A stretch of DNA of 43,999 nt from Chromera velia (taxonomy: Eukaryota > Sar > Chromeraceae), in assembly GCA_018398765.1 (NCBI GenBank), contig JAHBMJ010004293.1, forward strand, positions 38,756-82,754, given 5' to 3'. The notes under the pieces are model-generated. The model did not search any database and was not told the DNA's origin. It saw only the letters and a list, made by a program, of their open reading frames with translations. Every line of letters begins with the position of its first letter. Positions within the stretch are counted from its first letter, which is position 1. Below are positions 21,117-34,000 of the stretch, in pieces. The position numbers and the translations under genes were made by a program.

Positions 21117-21522
21117 TACTTATTGCTACTATTTGTCTTACTATCACTTTTTTTTAATTAAAAATTTTCAATTTTTAATTATAGTTCAGAAAAGTTTAAG
21201 TTAAATACTTCGTTGATAAACTGTTTCCTCTAAATCGTTGATCAATTGTTCGATCTAGCAATTGTTCCCTTTAAATTTGAATTAATTTGAATTTTGAGCA
21301 GCTCTCAGCCGTATAACTTCTGTTTACCCTTGATTAATTTTAATTTCTGATATTATTTCTCTTGCATTTTTTCTTATTTTTACTCTAATACTCTTGTTTG
21401 ACGCTCTTTGATACCCTCTGACGAGTCAGTGACGACACTGGTGAGCGGTTCCGATTAGTTTAGATGGTCGTTCTATTTTTTTTTTTTTAATCTTTTCAAT
21501 TAATTTCCTATTAAATTGAACT

Positions 21523-21562
<40 letters not shown>

Positions 21563-21842
21563 CACTCATTCAAAATTGTGGGCTGATAGCGATGGTGAAT
21601 GATGATGATGGCTTTAAATTGCCTATCGAGATCATAAGTACTTCAAGTGATGACAAAAAGATATGCGTTGTAATAGATTTTGACAAATCAAATCTGGAAT
21701 TTGGATGTGTGATTTTAACATATATAACTAAATGTATTTACTATTTAATCTTATAAGCTCCCCGTCTGACTCAAAACGGGCTTTATACAGCATAAGAAGC
21801 CTTCATTATTCCTTTTGACAAATCTTTAGTAAGTTTCAGCAG
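21117..21842. other. AT-rich spacer between transposon and coiled-coil gene 3' end
   Basis: Strongly AT-rich, with T-runs near 21476-21489 and a (CAAT)n array at about 21529-21560. No open frame of interest, RNA gene or second mobile element is recognised. Confidence 0.5.
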
Positions 21843-22864
21843 TTACTGTGCCATTGTAAGTTGGAGAATCTGTGCATCTTTTTTGGCGACGTCTAACTGG
21901 AGTCCCGAAATCTCCCTGCCGAACTTCTTTGCTTGCTCCGTAAGCTCGCGCTCCTGCAGAAACAAAACAGAATCGTGCAAGATCTCCAGAGACACAACTT
22001 CAAAAAGGCGGAAAGGAAAGTGAGCTTCAAAATTGAAATTGCCCTTGAATCACACACAAGAAGCAGTATAGATCAATAACTTCATTGGTGGATCGAGTGT
22101 TTGACTAACTGACCAATGCGAGAATCCTCTGGTCCATCTGTTCGCATTTCAATTCCCACTGCAGCTTCTCCTCCTGCAACCTTTCTATCTCCACCCCAGA
22201 CCCTCCCCGTGCTCCTCTGGCCTCAAACTCTTTCACCAGCCTCTCCAGACGTTTCACTTCCAAATCCTGCAAAGGCAAAGACGGGCCGACAGTGGTATGA
22301 AAAGCGCTCAGAAAAGTTCTCAAAATTGACATCTGCAAAGAAATATCCGCAGAGACGCCCACGCAAATGTTCACAATGGCTTTTTCGTCAGGAAAACTAC
22401 GGATCGAACAGACAAATGTTGCAAATGAGACAGACACATTCTGGCACTAGACGGCACTATGGAATCAGAATCGATCAACCCACCTTCTCTTTCAACTGAT
22501 GCTTGAGCTCTTTCACGTCGTCTCCCATTCCCTCGGCGTATTTCTTCTTGACCAACAACGCCCTGACTTTCTCATTCGCACTAAAGTTCTCTGACTTCAG
22601 CCGTTCCATCTCCAACTCCAACTGCTGGGCCCTCTGCACCTCCCCCAGCGATGTCTCCAGGACCCTCTCGAGTTTCTTGATCACTTTCTCTTGGGACCTG
22701 GCCGTCTGCTTGTACAGGTGGAGTCGGGTCTGCTCCTCTCTCAGCTCCTGCAGCTGAGCCGACTGCTCCATGTGGGCGTTCTCCATTTCCTCCAATTGCC
22801 TTTGGAGACCCCTCGCTGCAAATTGAGATCAGAAAGAGAGGGTGAGAAGGAGGGAGGAAGATGT

Positions 22865-22895
<31 letters not shown>

Positions 22896-25800
22896 AGACA
22901 TGGACGTGCACATCAAAAGGCAGGAAGGAGAACTTGGACGCACGACGTCCGATTGTAATCGTCTGTCTTGGATCATCATAAGCTGCCCTTTTACCAACAC
23001 GCATTTTGTTCGTCGTTCTCGTGGCACACCGAGTAGTGTAGTCTCTTTTTGACTTATGCAGCGAAACGAAGAGCAAATCTGTTTCTCTGAATCCACGCAG
23101 GTCTCAGGAGATGTCCAGACAAGAATACGCGTGTACTGCACTGGAGTGTACCTCTGCTGCTGGGGGAAAGAAAGCGAAGTAGAAAAAAGTGAAACTTACT
23201 TCTTGATATTTCCTTCAGAGCGGTCTGCAGCCTCTGCTTCATTTCCTCCGATTTGGCCTTCTCTTGCCTGCGAAGGGAGAAGAAAGCGAGTCAACAAAAA
23301 GGAAAAAAAAAAAAATTTGGCCTTCTCTTGCCTGCGAAGGGAGAAAAAAGCGAGTCAACAAGAAGGAAAGGGACTGGAAGGATCTTTGACTTGTCATTGC
23401 AAGCGAAAGACAAAGTGAGTCTCTTTGACAACTTTGTTAAAGAGATTGGGGGGCTGAGAAAGAAAACATATCTTTTTTTGATGAGAGACAGGGAGGGAAT
23501 GGCAGAGAACAGAGAGGGAGAGAGCTACAAAAAGGGGCGAGAAAGATTATAAAACTCATGCTAGGGACCGAAAGGACAGCTCCTCACGTAGCATGAATTA
23601 CTAGCGACATCCCAAAAGGCAGAGGCTGTCCCGTTTCTGTTTTTGCTGATTGCGTGTCCGAGCAGAGTGAGTGCATACCAGCCCGTAACTCTCTGTTGCA
23701 CGACTGACCTATATCTGATGAGAACCTGTCTGAGTTTCAAGCAGAGGCTCTCGGAATCTAAAGTTTCCAGGGCCTTGATAGTTTCTCCCCCGTCCTGATC
23801 TCCCCCTCCTGGTCCCTTAAGAGCCTCTTCTGCAGCTGCTTTCTCCTCCTGAACCTCTTTCTTCAGTCTGGCATTCTCAGATCGCAACAAACTGTTCTGC
23901 CGTTGGAGTTCGGCGATCTCTTCTCCGGCTTTCCGCAAAGCAGCAGCTCTGCATGCGGAGAGAAAAAGTCAGAAAAGGACAAAAAGAGTAGAGCAGGGCA
24001 AAGGGTTAAGCCGAACTTGCGTGTGGTTGAGTGATTATTTGGAAGGAAAGATAAATAGAGGGGGCGGTTTCAGTCAGAGCAAATTCTTTTGATCGGTCCC
24101 ATCGGCATGAAATACACAAGCATGCGTTTAGCTTCATACAGAATTCATACATACATCTGTATGAAAATAAACGCGAGCAAATTCTTTTGATCAGTGCCAT
24201 CGGCATGAAATAAATAGATATGTGCAAAAGCCATGAAGATGATATCGGCAGAGCGAAACAGAAAAGAGACAGATTGACTTCCAGCTCTCGTGCTGCGCTG
24301 TACATTTTAGTCACATGCAGATTGTTTGCCTCTACTCCGTTTCTACAGTGATGGGAAAGGGCCCTACTGAGTTTGTCTTATGTAAACGGAGATCCAAACT
24401 CCTAGAAGCCCCGCCCGTGACTTCACTGACCTGAGAGAGAACTCTTTGGTGAGTTCCAAAGAGAGGCCGTGGTCGAGTTTCAGGGCCTCTGCCTTGCCTC
24501 GTGCATCCCCCCCGGTCTGTGGAAGGGCCTCATGGGGTGGGGGGGGAGGCGCAGCTGAGTGGGGAGGGGGGGACTCGGCGGCCGCTGTGGGTGGGGATAT
24601 GGGGGGTAGGTATTCGGGTGCATGGGAACTTGCAGGCACGCCGGCGAGAGGGTAGGCCTGGGGGGGGAGGCCCCCGTGCATCGAGGGAGGATATGTGGGG
24701 GGGGCGATTGCATGGGGTGTTTTGTGGATTGGGGGGAGGGAGAAGTGAGAGGAGAGGGGGGGGGAGGGTCCAGCGGCCGCATGGGTCTGTAGAGGCCATA
24801 CCCTGGCTTCAATTTCGAGAGAGGGGGAGGCGGAGGGGTCAGTGAGGACTCTCAGGTCGAGGAGGAAAGATCTGCGGAGGCAGGGAGGGGGAGAGAGAAG
24901 TGGATGTGGAGAGAGGGTCGTAAGCAGGGGGCGACCAGAGATTTTGGAAAGGCAAAAAGGGGAGCAAGAGAAGAGAAGAGAAGAGGAGCGACCACAATTG
25001 AGACAATCGACCCTTAGACAAAAAGAAGGAAGGAAAATTCCTTCCAGCCCTCGTTCAAATGTTCATCATCCATAGGACAGACAACCAACCTCTGAAAAGG
25101 TTGTCCAGATTGGGGATGTGGTGTCAACGGAGAGGCGTCTGCAGTTATAAGGCAACACATAAAGTGACAAGGGGCCCTCCTTAGAAATCTGTGCAATTGC
25201 ACCGGAAAAGAGACACTGACAACCATCTAAGTGGTAAACAGCAGCAAACAAAGCAAAAGAGAAGCAAACGGCAACAAACAGACAAGAAGTCAGAAACAAA
25301 CAGGAAATACAAAGAGCCTGATACAGGGTGTGAAAAGAAAAGAAAAGAAGAAAGAAACCAAAGCTGACCCAAAGAAGCAAAGGCGGCAACCTTCTCCGGG
25401 ATGGACTCCCCCTCTGTCCCCATCCCTCCTGACATCCCCGTTGCAGCAAAGACGAAGAACGAGAGGTTGTTGACCTGTGCGGGACTCATCAAAGCCCGGC
25501 AGACGAATCCCCCGCACCATGGTGTTCGCGAGGTCTTCACCCCTGGTGCCACAAACATTCGGCAGTCCGGTGAATCCTCTGCGCAGTGTCTTGCAATGGC
25601 ATCGGATAATTCGGACGACGAGTCGTACAAGAAAGTCAGTACTGGCACTCTGGGGTCCGTGGAGGAAATTCCCATGGGGGGAGAGGTGAATCCGGAGGCC
25701 AAAAGACCTGGGGGTGAGGGTTGAGCTGCCGCTTTGTAGTCTGGGGTGAAGGCGATGTGTATGTCTGACAGGGGTGATACCAACGGTCTCTGTAGAGGGA

Positions 25801-28405
25801 CCCCATGGATCCGGATCTCTACTGGTTGGAGGGAGTGCGGGAGATCCGAGTGTGCGGGCTCGGAGACGGCAGAGAAGAGCAAGGAGGGGGAGGGGGTCCC
25901 TCTCAGAGCAGATCTGCAATAGCCAGATTCGAAGAAAGAAGGAGAGGGAGTTGGACAATAGGAAATCACCACTTAAACTCACACTCACACGCATAGATCT
26001 GCAGACAGGCGAAAGCAGTCACGCTTCTGCATGTACAATTCACAGCGAGAAATCCCACCCAGGCGAGGTGGGAACGGCACAGGAACTTAAAAACAGGAGG
26101 CAGGCGTTGCCATAGCTTCACAACATTCGCAGAACAAAACAGGCACGTAGAGACAAGCTACTTGACAAGATCAGAAAGAAAGCGAAGACACCGAGAGAGA
26201 ACAACGTCTGACCTGCCGGGAGACGAACACGCGCTCACATGCACAGGATGACAGGGCGGTAGAGCAGAGATCATCCACGTCAGCTTCAGCACCTCCTGTC
26301 TGCTCTGTCCTGACTGGACGACGGCCACCACCTGCGCTCTCAAATCTCTCAAATCCCTCGCGACTGGAAGTTCCAACTCTTCCTCAAATCTCAAACTCTG
26401 TACTTTATTGGGGGGTAAGGGTATTGTGGGGCTGCCATGTTGCAGTAACAGATGTGAGGTCGAGGTTTCGTGCAGAACGCTGGAATCGTATCTGAGGAGT
26501 CGGAGACAGACAGCCACTGTGCCTGAGGACATGTTGGACTGCGGACACAGGGAGAGACTTCGGATTAGAACACGGAGACGGGACCGAAAGGGTGTGACAC
26601 TCCACAAAGATCTGGACAGATCCGCCATGAGAGCCCTGTCTGCATCCACACCTCCTCTATGTATACCTTCTGGGGATACCATGCTTGCAGGGTGTTCTCT
26701 TCCTTTCTCTGGATGATGATGAGGTCCCGGTGGGGCCTCTGAGGGGGCGGCGCCAGTTGGTCCGTTCTCTCTGGGCGTGTTCAATAGAGACGCCACGCGG
26801 CTCCTCACTCCCCCCTCAGACTCTCCAGCCCTTGACGGCACTCTCTCAGCAGGAGGTGAGGAAGGCTGGAGAGAGTTCCACTCATCCTGCCGCATTCTTC
26901 TGACCTGCACAGTCAATCACAGAGACGTGAAAACGGGTGTGCACTTCTGTTGACAGAAAGGAAGAAGGGGACTGTGCGCGGACAAAAGTCGGCAGCCTCG
27001 AATTGCGGATAAAATCCAAAAAGACAAAGAAAGAAGGGGTTTCCATTCCCGTCACTTCCGTTTCAACAGTCCCGAGTCTGACAGAGAGACAGACCTGCAT
27101 TTTGACATCTGCAGACCCCACGCAAATCTCCACTGCTGGGTTCCCTTCTCCCTCCGCTTCATGAGATGTTATCTGCCCCTCCTCAGCGACTGTTCTCTTG
27201 AAGGCTGCCTCGGCTTTCTCGAAGGGGGACGAGGTGCCGTCAGGGTTAAAGCTCAGGTCAAGCAACGGGACCCCACAGACCCCCAAGAACCTGGAGGAGG
27301 CCGCGGGGGGGGGGGACTTATCGTCATTTGCGGTCTCTCCTGGTGGTGTGAGGACGAGATGTGCTTCTACAACGAGACGTTTTCCTAAAAGGTCTTCTCC
27401 GTGTGAGACCTTCAGAAGAAACGAATTGGTAGCAAATTTCGGTTTGTCCGACGCTGCAGAGAGCTCGGACTGTTGTCTCTCCCCGTTATCGAGTCGCACC
27501 GTTATGAAATACCGAAAAGGACGGGCAAATTTGAAATTGGAGAGGGAGACGTCGACCACTCTTGGATCCTCCGGATTAGTTTCGACAAGGATGTCTGCCA
27601 CCTCGGGCTTGGGGGGGATCTCGGAGAGCTGCAGTCAGGGGGGAGGGAGGGACACAGAGTGAAAAAAGGGAATCAAATACAGGGAGAGAGATGTTGAGGG
27701 GGGGGCGGGGGACAGAAGCAGCTTTTTCGTGCTGAGGTTTCCAGCGCAAACAGGGCACGAAAAAAGCTGGCCAGAGCTGGAGCGTAAAAAAGGCCTCTGC
27801 AGTGAATGGGAAAGAAACATCGCAGGAAAAACGCCGTTGCCTTTCTCATGTCATTTTCTCATCCGTCTACCTGATCTGCCTCTGTCTATATTTGACAACC
27901 CTTTTCACCCTCTCTGCACCATTCCCTATCGAGTATCCTTTTTGGTACCTACCTGTTTCTTCAATTGCTCTGTCTCCTGCATTGCCTTGTTTCTCTGGTC
28001 CTCCAAATTCCTCATCTTCTCTCCCACAACAGAGGTCTGCTTGGATATTCCTGAAGTCTGCTGAAGTTTGAAGAGGGCAGCAGCCTCTAATTGGTCATCT
28101 ACGCTTCCTCTCCGCTTCTCTTTGTCTTCACCCGAGTTGCTCCTTCCCTCTTCGGACTGCTTCCCTCCACCACCGTCCTCCCCCCCCTCGGTCTTCTCCT
28201 TCTCTTCCCCGCTCTCCTTCTCTTTGTCCTCCCCTCCCAACCATCCTCCGACAGACCCATCCGCTCCTCCTCCTGCTTCCTCCCCTCCCGCTGCAGGAGC
28301 AGCTCCAGCTACTGCGGCAAGCAAAGAGTCGCCATTGCCTCCTCCCGCTCCACCATCACCCGCGTCCTCGCCACTCTTCTCCCCCCTTCCTATCCAGCTG
28401 TCCAT
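21843..28405 (-). CDS. C2-like domain plus coiled-coil protein, eleven exons, 1205 aa
   Basis: Minus-strand exons: 28405-27953, 27628-27095, 26904-26213, 25913-25369, 25138-25090, 24871-24431, 23948-23709, 23267-23200, 22815-22484, 22266-22114, 21953-21843. All junctions are GT-AG and all phases agree. Residues 1-151 are acidic, Gly/Glu-rich and end in a short coil. Residues about 152-330 look like a C2 domain (ARPFRYFITVRLDNGE, FATNSFLLKVSHGEDLLGK). Exons 3-4 suggest a second and perhaps third beta-sandwich (GTVAVCLRLLRYDSS; VEIRIHGVPL). A Pro-rich linker in exon 6 precedes about 300 residues of coiled coil (ELQRQNSLLRSENARLKKE; VIKKLERVLETS). C2 plus coiled coil resembles CCDC33-like or basal-body/centriolar proteins; this is inference and orthology is not shown. 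It is head to head with the MSP/ASH gene. Confidence 0.8.
22866..22893. repeat. (CA)n microsatellite in coiled-coil gene intron 8
   Basis: About fourteen CA units on the plus strand, in the intron between exons 8 and 9, about 50 bases before the exon 9 acceptor. Confidence 0.9.
23251..23370. repeat. Tandem duplication (period 64 bp) including a 3' splice site
   Basis: Copies 23251-23314 and 23315-23370 share TTGGCCTTCTCTTGCCTGCG and then GAGTCAACA. On the transcribed strand each copy has CCCTTCGCAG followed by the first bases of exon 8. The copy nearer the exon body (AG at 23269-23268) gives the correct frame. The upstream copy (AG at 23333-23332) would insert 64 bases and break it. Confidence 0.88.
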
Positions 28406-29285
28406 GGCGCTTGGTGGCGGCGACACAGCTGACTTTCGTACTGTCCTATCGAATACTTCCTTGTGATCAGTGTTCAGAAAGGCAACAGTTCACAACAACG
28501 ACAGAAATGAAATGAAACGCTTTCTGTTGCATGTGTCCGCGCAACAGTTGCGCGTCTCTCCAACTGCGGCCCCTTGTTTGGACAGCGCCAGGGAGCCTGG
28601 AGTGGGTCAATCAAAGAGAGAAACTGATTCTGTCTTGCTACAAAGGAAAGGCCCTGAATCAAAGCATCTTATATATGTATAGATTGAATAGCTGTGATCA
28701 TTGCAACATCTCAATGCAACAGCGCATTGCATGCATGCATCATTGCTTCAATCGTGAAAAAAAAATAAATGCATGCACATGCAGCATACAGATTCAGGAC
28801 TCCGTGCGAACGCGCGAGAAAAGCGACATTTTAATTCGGCATGCAGCAAAGAAGTTGCGATTGTATATATATAAGTGCCTAAATTTTCCGGGGCCACGCG
28901 GCGCACGCGCGGGCCTGTATCGGCAATCAAGCTAGGCATTATTTGACTGCTTGCATGTGTGTTGCACAAAAAGACGTATATATGTGCGTTGCAAACTGTA
29001 TACTGGAGCCACAGGCTCACTCCTGCTGTATGATGTCTTTCAGTAGTGCACTTGACATTCTAGCACGGAGCCGGTGGAAGAGGTCATTCGAAGACTCTAA
29101 CCGACTCTCACACGTTTGTCGCTTTGCAACACAACAACACAAAGAGCTCAGTCTGCCCGGCATACAGAAACATCTCCTCCAAAGTGCTTGCTGTGGCAAG
29201 CCAAGCTGCCTAAATTGAACAAACGCAGCTCACCCCTTATCATTTGAGTCCGTTTTTAACAGAAAACCAAGAGAGGAGAACCCAT
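28406..29285. promoter_or_regulatory. Candidate bidirectional promoter between two ciliary-type genes
   Basis: 880 bp between the start codons of the C2/coiled-coil gene (minus) and the MSP/ASH gene (plus). No convincing coding region. It contains TGCATGCA at 28728-28735 (overlapping a second at 28732-28739) and 28770-28777, and a related GCATGC at 28839-28844. A TATATATATA run lies near 28865. TGCATGCA is a known target of some apicomplexan ApiAP2 factors in Plasmodium. Use by this organism is inference. Confidence 0.4.
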
Positions 29286-30628
29286 ATGGCCACAACAGCT
29301 CCAGCAGAGGAAGCGGAGGTTCCCAGTGGAGAGGAACAGCAGAAGGGACAGGAGGATGTAGAGGTGGAGGTCCCTGAGGACGTGCTCGCAGAGGCTGCCT
29401 CGGGGGCTCTGCAGATTGACCCGAACTCCATATGGGACCATCAACTCGATGCGGTGAGTGCCTTGACGATGGAACGGTCACTTGAATTCGTTTGCGATGA
29501 AGAAGACTTTGATACATCCTTCGCGACCTGTATCTGTTGGAGTGAAGTGGGAAGGGTGGCTCTTCTTTCCGTCCACTGTTTGGTCCCTGCATCTCTCTAT
29601 GATGCGGTTTCACACTTCTATCTGTGTCTGAAGAGCTGCCATCGAGCCTTCTAGCATGCCTACTGATGTTTGCACACTTTTCTTCATGTCCGTCTACGCC
29701 GATGTTTGTCCGTGAAAAGAAGGATGGAGGACAAAAGAAGGAAACGCATAGACTGTCTGCATGTCTGTTTTTCTGTCTATCTATCTGTTCATCTATTTAT
29801 CTGTCTATCTGTCTATCTGTCTGTCTGATGTGTTCATGAAGAAGAGGAGGGAAAGAAACCATAGTGTCTGTCTGTCTGTCTGTCTGTCTGTTTCCTTGTT
29901 TTCGAGTCTCACGATGCATCTCTTTGCCTGTGTGTCCGTCCATCCTTCTGTCTGTCCGCATGCAGATTGCCGTCCAGAGCGGTCACGTCTGGCACTTCTC
30001 AGACAGACTGAAGAGCGCGAGACCCGACCAACCCAATTACCTGATGAACACCCAATCGAAGACTTTGAAGATGAAACCGCCAGTGTGAGTAGTGCGCTTT
30101 TTCTTTTTCTTTCTTTTTCTTCTTTCGAATCTGAAGGGACACAGAACCCTGTTGAATCTGTTCTGAGAGAGATCCTGAATGACTGTCGCGCTGCTTGACT
30201 ACCCGTCCGATCATCTCTCACGTTGTTGCCGCCTGCTTGGTTTCTGCGTTCGTAATAGTGACTGAACACAGGTTTCCTTCCTCCCCGTTCTCTCCAATCT
30301 GCACAGGCTGTACATCATGGTAGTCCCTTTTGCTACGAAGTAACTTTTTCTTGTCTCGTTGTCCGTCCTGCCGTTAGATTCCATCCCTTTCTTCCCTCCC
30401 TTCATGACTCCCCCCCTGCAAATTCCTCGATGCCCCCCCCTTCTTTCTTCTTCCCTTGGCGGCACATGCAGACACGATGAAGACGCCAGGCAGACGCTGC
30501 AGACCCGAGTGATGGAGAAGCTCCGAATGGTGGGGGGGGGAGGGGACTGCATGCTGCATGGTCGTCATGTCTGGGTGGTTTCTCTGGCGGCTTCTTTCTC
30601 TGTTTCTCTGTCTCTCTTTCTTTCGCTT

Positions 30629-30663
<35 letters not shown>

Positions 30664-30937
30664 CTTTCTCTCTGTGTGTGTGTGTGTGTGTGCATATTTG
30701 CGTATGATATGCAAATCTGTTTGGAAGAATTGCATCAATCACCTTCCCCCTTTGTCTGCCTGCGTGCAGCGCCCCCGTCTGCCCCCCTCTCTGAACTTCG
30801 AGGAACAAATGAAGAACGAGGCCGTGATCAGGAGAGGGAAGCACAGGCTCAGCTTTCTGAGGGGAAAGAGACACGAGAACATGAAACACACCGGACAGTG
30901 CCCTTTCGATATCGCACCTGCAGTCGTGGTTAGTCTC

Positions 30938-31002
<65 letters not shown>

Positions 31003-31040
31003 TCATGAAGAAAAAGAGGGAGAAGAAGAAGAAACATGTA

Positions 31041-31074
<34 letters not shown>

Positions 31075-34000
31075 TTCTTTTTGTCCGTTGTGTTCACGAA
31101 GAAAAAAAGGGAGAACAAGAAGAAACATATAGTCTGTCTGTCTGTCCCTGCAGTCCAATGAGAAATCCAAATTGTGCAAAAGCCGAAAGTGTCTAGCTCA
31201 GAATGAATAAGCTTCTGAGAACTGGAACTCCGCATTTTTGGAATCATCTCGAGAATTGATATCAACGTGAACTCTACAACGCTTTTTCGTGTCTACACCG
31301 CCTTCCCTGCCTGCAGGTCTTCCACGAGCCGAGGCCCGGGAAGGTGTTTGAGTGCAAGGTTCGGTTCATCAACCGCACAGATATTCTCAGGAGACTCAAA
31401 ATTGTCCCCCCACCGAGTGGCATCTTCACCTGCACGCCTCTGCAGTTCTCTGTGACGAACCTCAGTCATACGGGGCTCGTGGCCCCAGGAATGAAAGTGG
31501 AGGTGCGTGTGTGCGTCAAATGGGTGTAGAAGGACTAATTGTCTAGGCAGGCGCCTTCTTTCTGCCTAGATTTCGAAAGATGCACGCATGCGTTTTTATA
31601 CGACAGATAGATCGGTTGTGGGGTTTGTAAGACAAAGGGTGGAGGGAGAGTAAAAGGGACAGCTGGATAGGGGCACTTTTGTGAATTTTTTTTCATGGTG
31701 TGAAGCTCTCTCTCTGCATTGTATGAGAGAAAGCCAATTGCCCCTGCCACCATCTGCCTCACTTCAGTATCTTCCGACCAGCTGATATTGATTTGGCCTT
31801 TCCTTCCTCTTCGGTTTGTCGTGCAGACGCTGATCCGTTTTGCTCCAGAAGCCATCGAGGAGATGGACGACAAAATTGAAGTCCAAACTGAGGCCGGGAC
31901 TTTTGATCTGAAGGTGAGTGACTGAGTGAGTGAGTGAGGGGGTTCATTCGTGGGTAGCGGGAAGTGTATGTAAACTTTTGGTACTTTGTCTCTGCCCGTC
32001 GCTTCTCCATCTCTTTTTGTCACTTTCGTATGTTGTGCTTTTTGAACTGTTTGTATTCGTTTGCATGAAAATTTTGCTTTTTCTTTCAGGTGTTTGCAAA
32101 ACGCGAACCTCCAGATATCGAGGTACCTTCACCTGTCGACTTCGGGTTCACCCCTCCCTCTGTGGTCCGAGTGATCACGTCAGTCTATGAGAAGGGGTTG
32201 TGTGTTCTTCTGCCGGGATTCGAGGAAGGCGAATTTCAGTGCGGACGATCTATCCAAATGGTTCTGCCGTGCTCGCCTCCTTTGCCCTTTTCCTTCCTTG
32301 CCTCTGTTCTTTCCTTCCATTTTGACTCTCTCTTTTCTGTCCTCAAAACCCTCCACTGCGTTTCTTCACCAAAAAGCATGAAGCTTACTTACTCTCCTCT
32401 CCGTTGCACGTTTGTTGCCACTTCAAAGTCGCACGCAAATATCTATCCATGATTTCTGTAAGTACACCCCACGAGTGCACACCTCATTTTCATCCCGATG
32501 ATTGATTGGTGCAGACGGAAGATTCGAAACTTTGGGGGTCCAGCCAACTTTCTCATCCGGCCTGCAGGAGAGGAGGACGATCTTGAGGGAGACACCTCCA
32601 GAGCCGCTTCTCCAGAGGCAACCCCTGCCCCCGACAGCCGGGGTTCTAGCCCGACGCAGGCCCCGGGGTCCGACCACGGGGCCGCGAGGGAGGGGGGAGA
32701 GGGGGAGAAAGCGAAGGCAAAGGACCCGATGGAGAATCGGGTGGCAGTGGGGCCTTTTGTGGTGAAGCCGAGAGAATTCTTCCTCGATGAAGGGGAGGAA
32801 ATCGACTTTGAAGTGGCTTTATTGTCAGTTGTTGTATGCTCTTTGTTTTCCTTCCCGTCATGTTGTTCTTTTGCTTTTACTGTACGTTGATGTTAGCTTG
32901 ATGATTGTATCCTGTCTCGTCAACCTGCATGCTCTAGCGTGTTTGGGCGCAGTGTGTGCCGCATGAGAGCGAGATGGTTCTGCTGACTGTACTGTTCTAA
33001 AATTCTTCCGGAGAGCAAGTGTCGCTGAAAGAGACATCCCGTAGTCATGTGAATTTCCCTCTCATACGACCTCCTCGTGTGTGTGACTGCAGCGCTGAGG
33101 AAGTCGGGTCCTTCAATGAGACTCTGACTGTGTTTTCAGATCTAGAGGATTCAGGCTGCTGGGACGTGCAGCTCTCTGCCGTCACGGAGGCGTTGCGACC
33201 AGAGTTGACGTTCTTCAATGGGAGGGAATGCAGGGGTGACAGATTTGAAAAAGAAATTCAAAGCACGGTTCAAGATCTGAGGGCGTCGGCGGGACGTTCT
33301 GCAAAGTGGGAAAGCACAAGAAGGGGGTCTGGAGTTGGAGAAGCTCCCCCTTTGTCGATTTCATTCAATGGGGGGGGACAGACAGTCTCATTGCATCAGC
33401 ACGTTCTGGGTTTCAACAGCTTTGCGGGACCGACAGACGATCTGTTTGAAGAGTCGGTCGCTGCTCGTCTGACCCCTTGGCGAATTGACTTTGGAAGTTT
33501 GACGTTTGGGGCCCGTGCCACCCGGTCGGCTTCTGTGTTGAACCCGGGCAAGCTGCCAATCCGACTCCAATGGGTATTTGTGGAAATGCCGAAAGAACTC
33601 GCAACCTCATTGCAGATGGGCAGTGTCCCTCTGTTGTCTCTGGACCTCTTGGAATCTGTCGTTAAACTTCAAAAGAAAGAGACCAGGGGGGCAGTGACAA
33701 TCACACCAGAGGAAGTAACCCTTGCCCCCGGTGACACCACAACTTTCGACTTTACCTTCGATGCCTCGACTTCCCTCTTTCCAGAATCCGATGGCACAAC
33801 CGTCACTCTAGCCTTCCTTCAGGCTCTCGGAGCTTCCCCCTCTGCGATGCTCTCTGTAGGCGACAGACTGTACCTCCAGAAACAAGACAGAGACGTGAAA
33901 GCAACCATGAGGGAAGACGGAGAGTCATTTGAAGTCATCGGGGTCAGTCGCGTATTTTTGCTCTGAGCGGAAAATTTTACGAGATGGGTTGCTTGGCTAA

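Noticed and set aside
32179-32450. Read-through of MSP/ASH exon 7 as coding
   Set aside because: The frame stays open, but splicing at GTCAGT (32179) to 32515 restores the ASH motif exactly (RKIRNFGGPANFLI); the read-through loses it.
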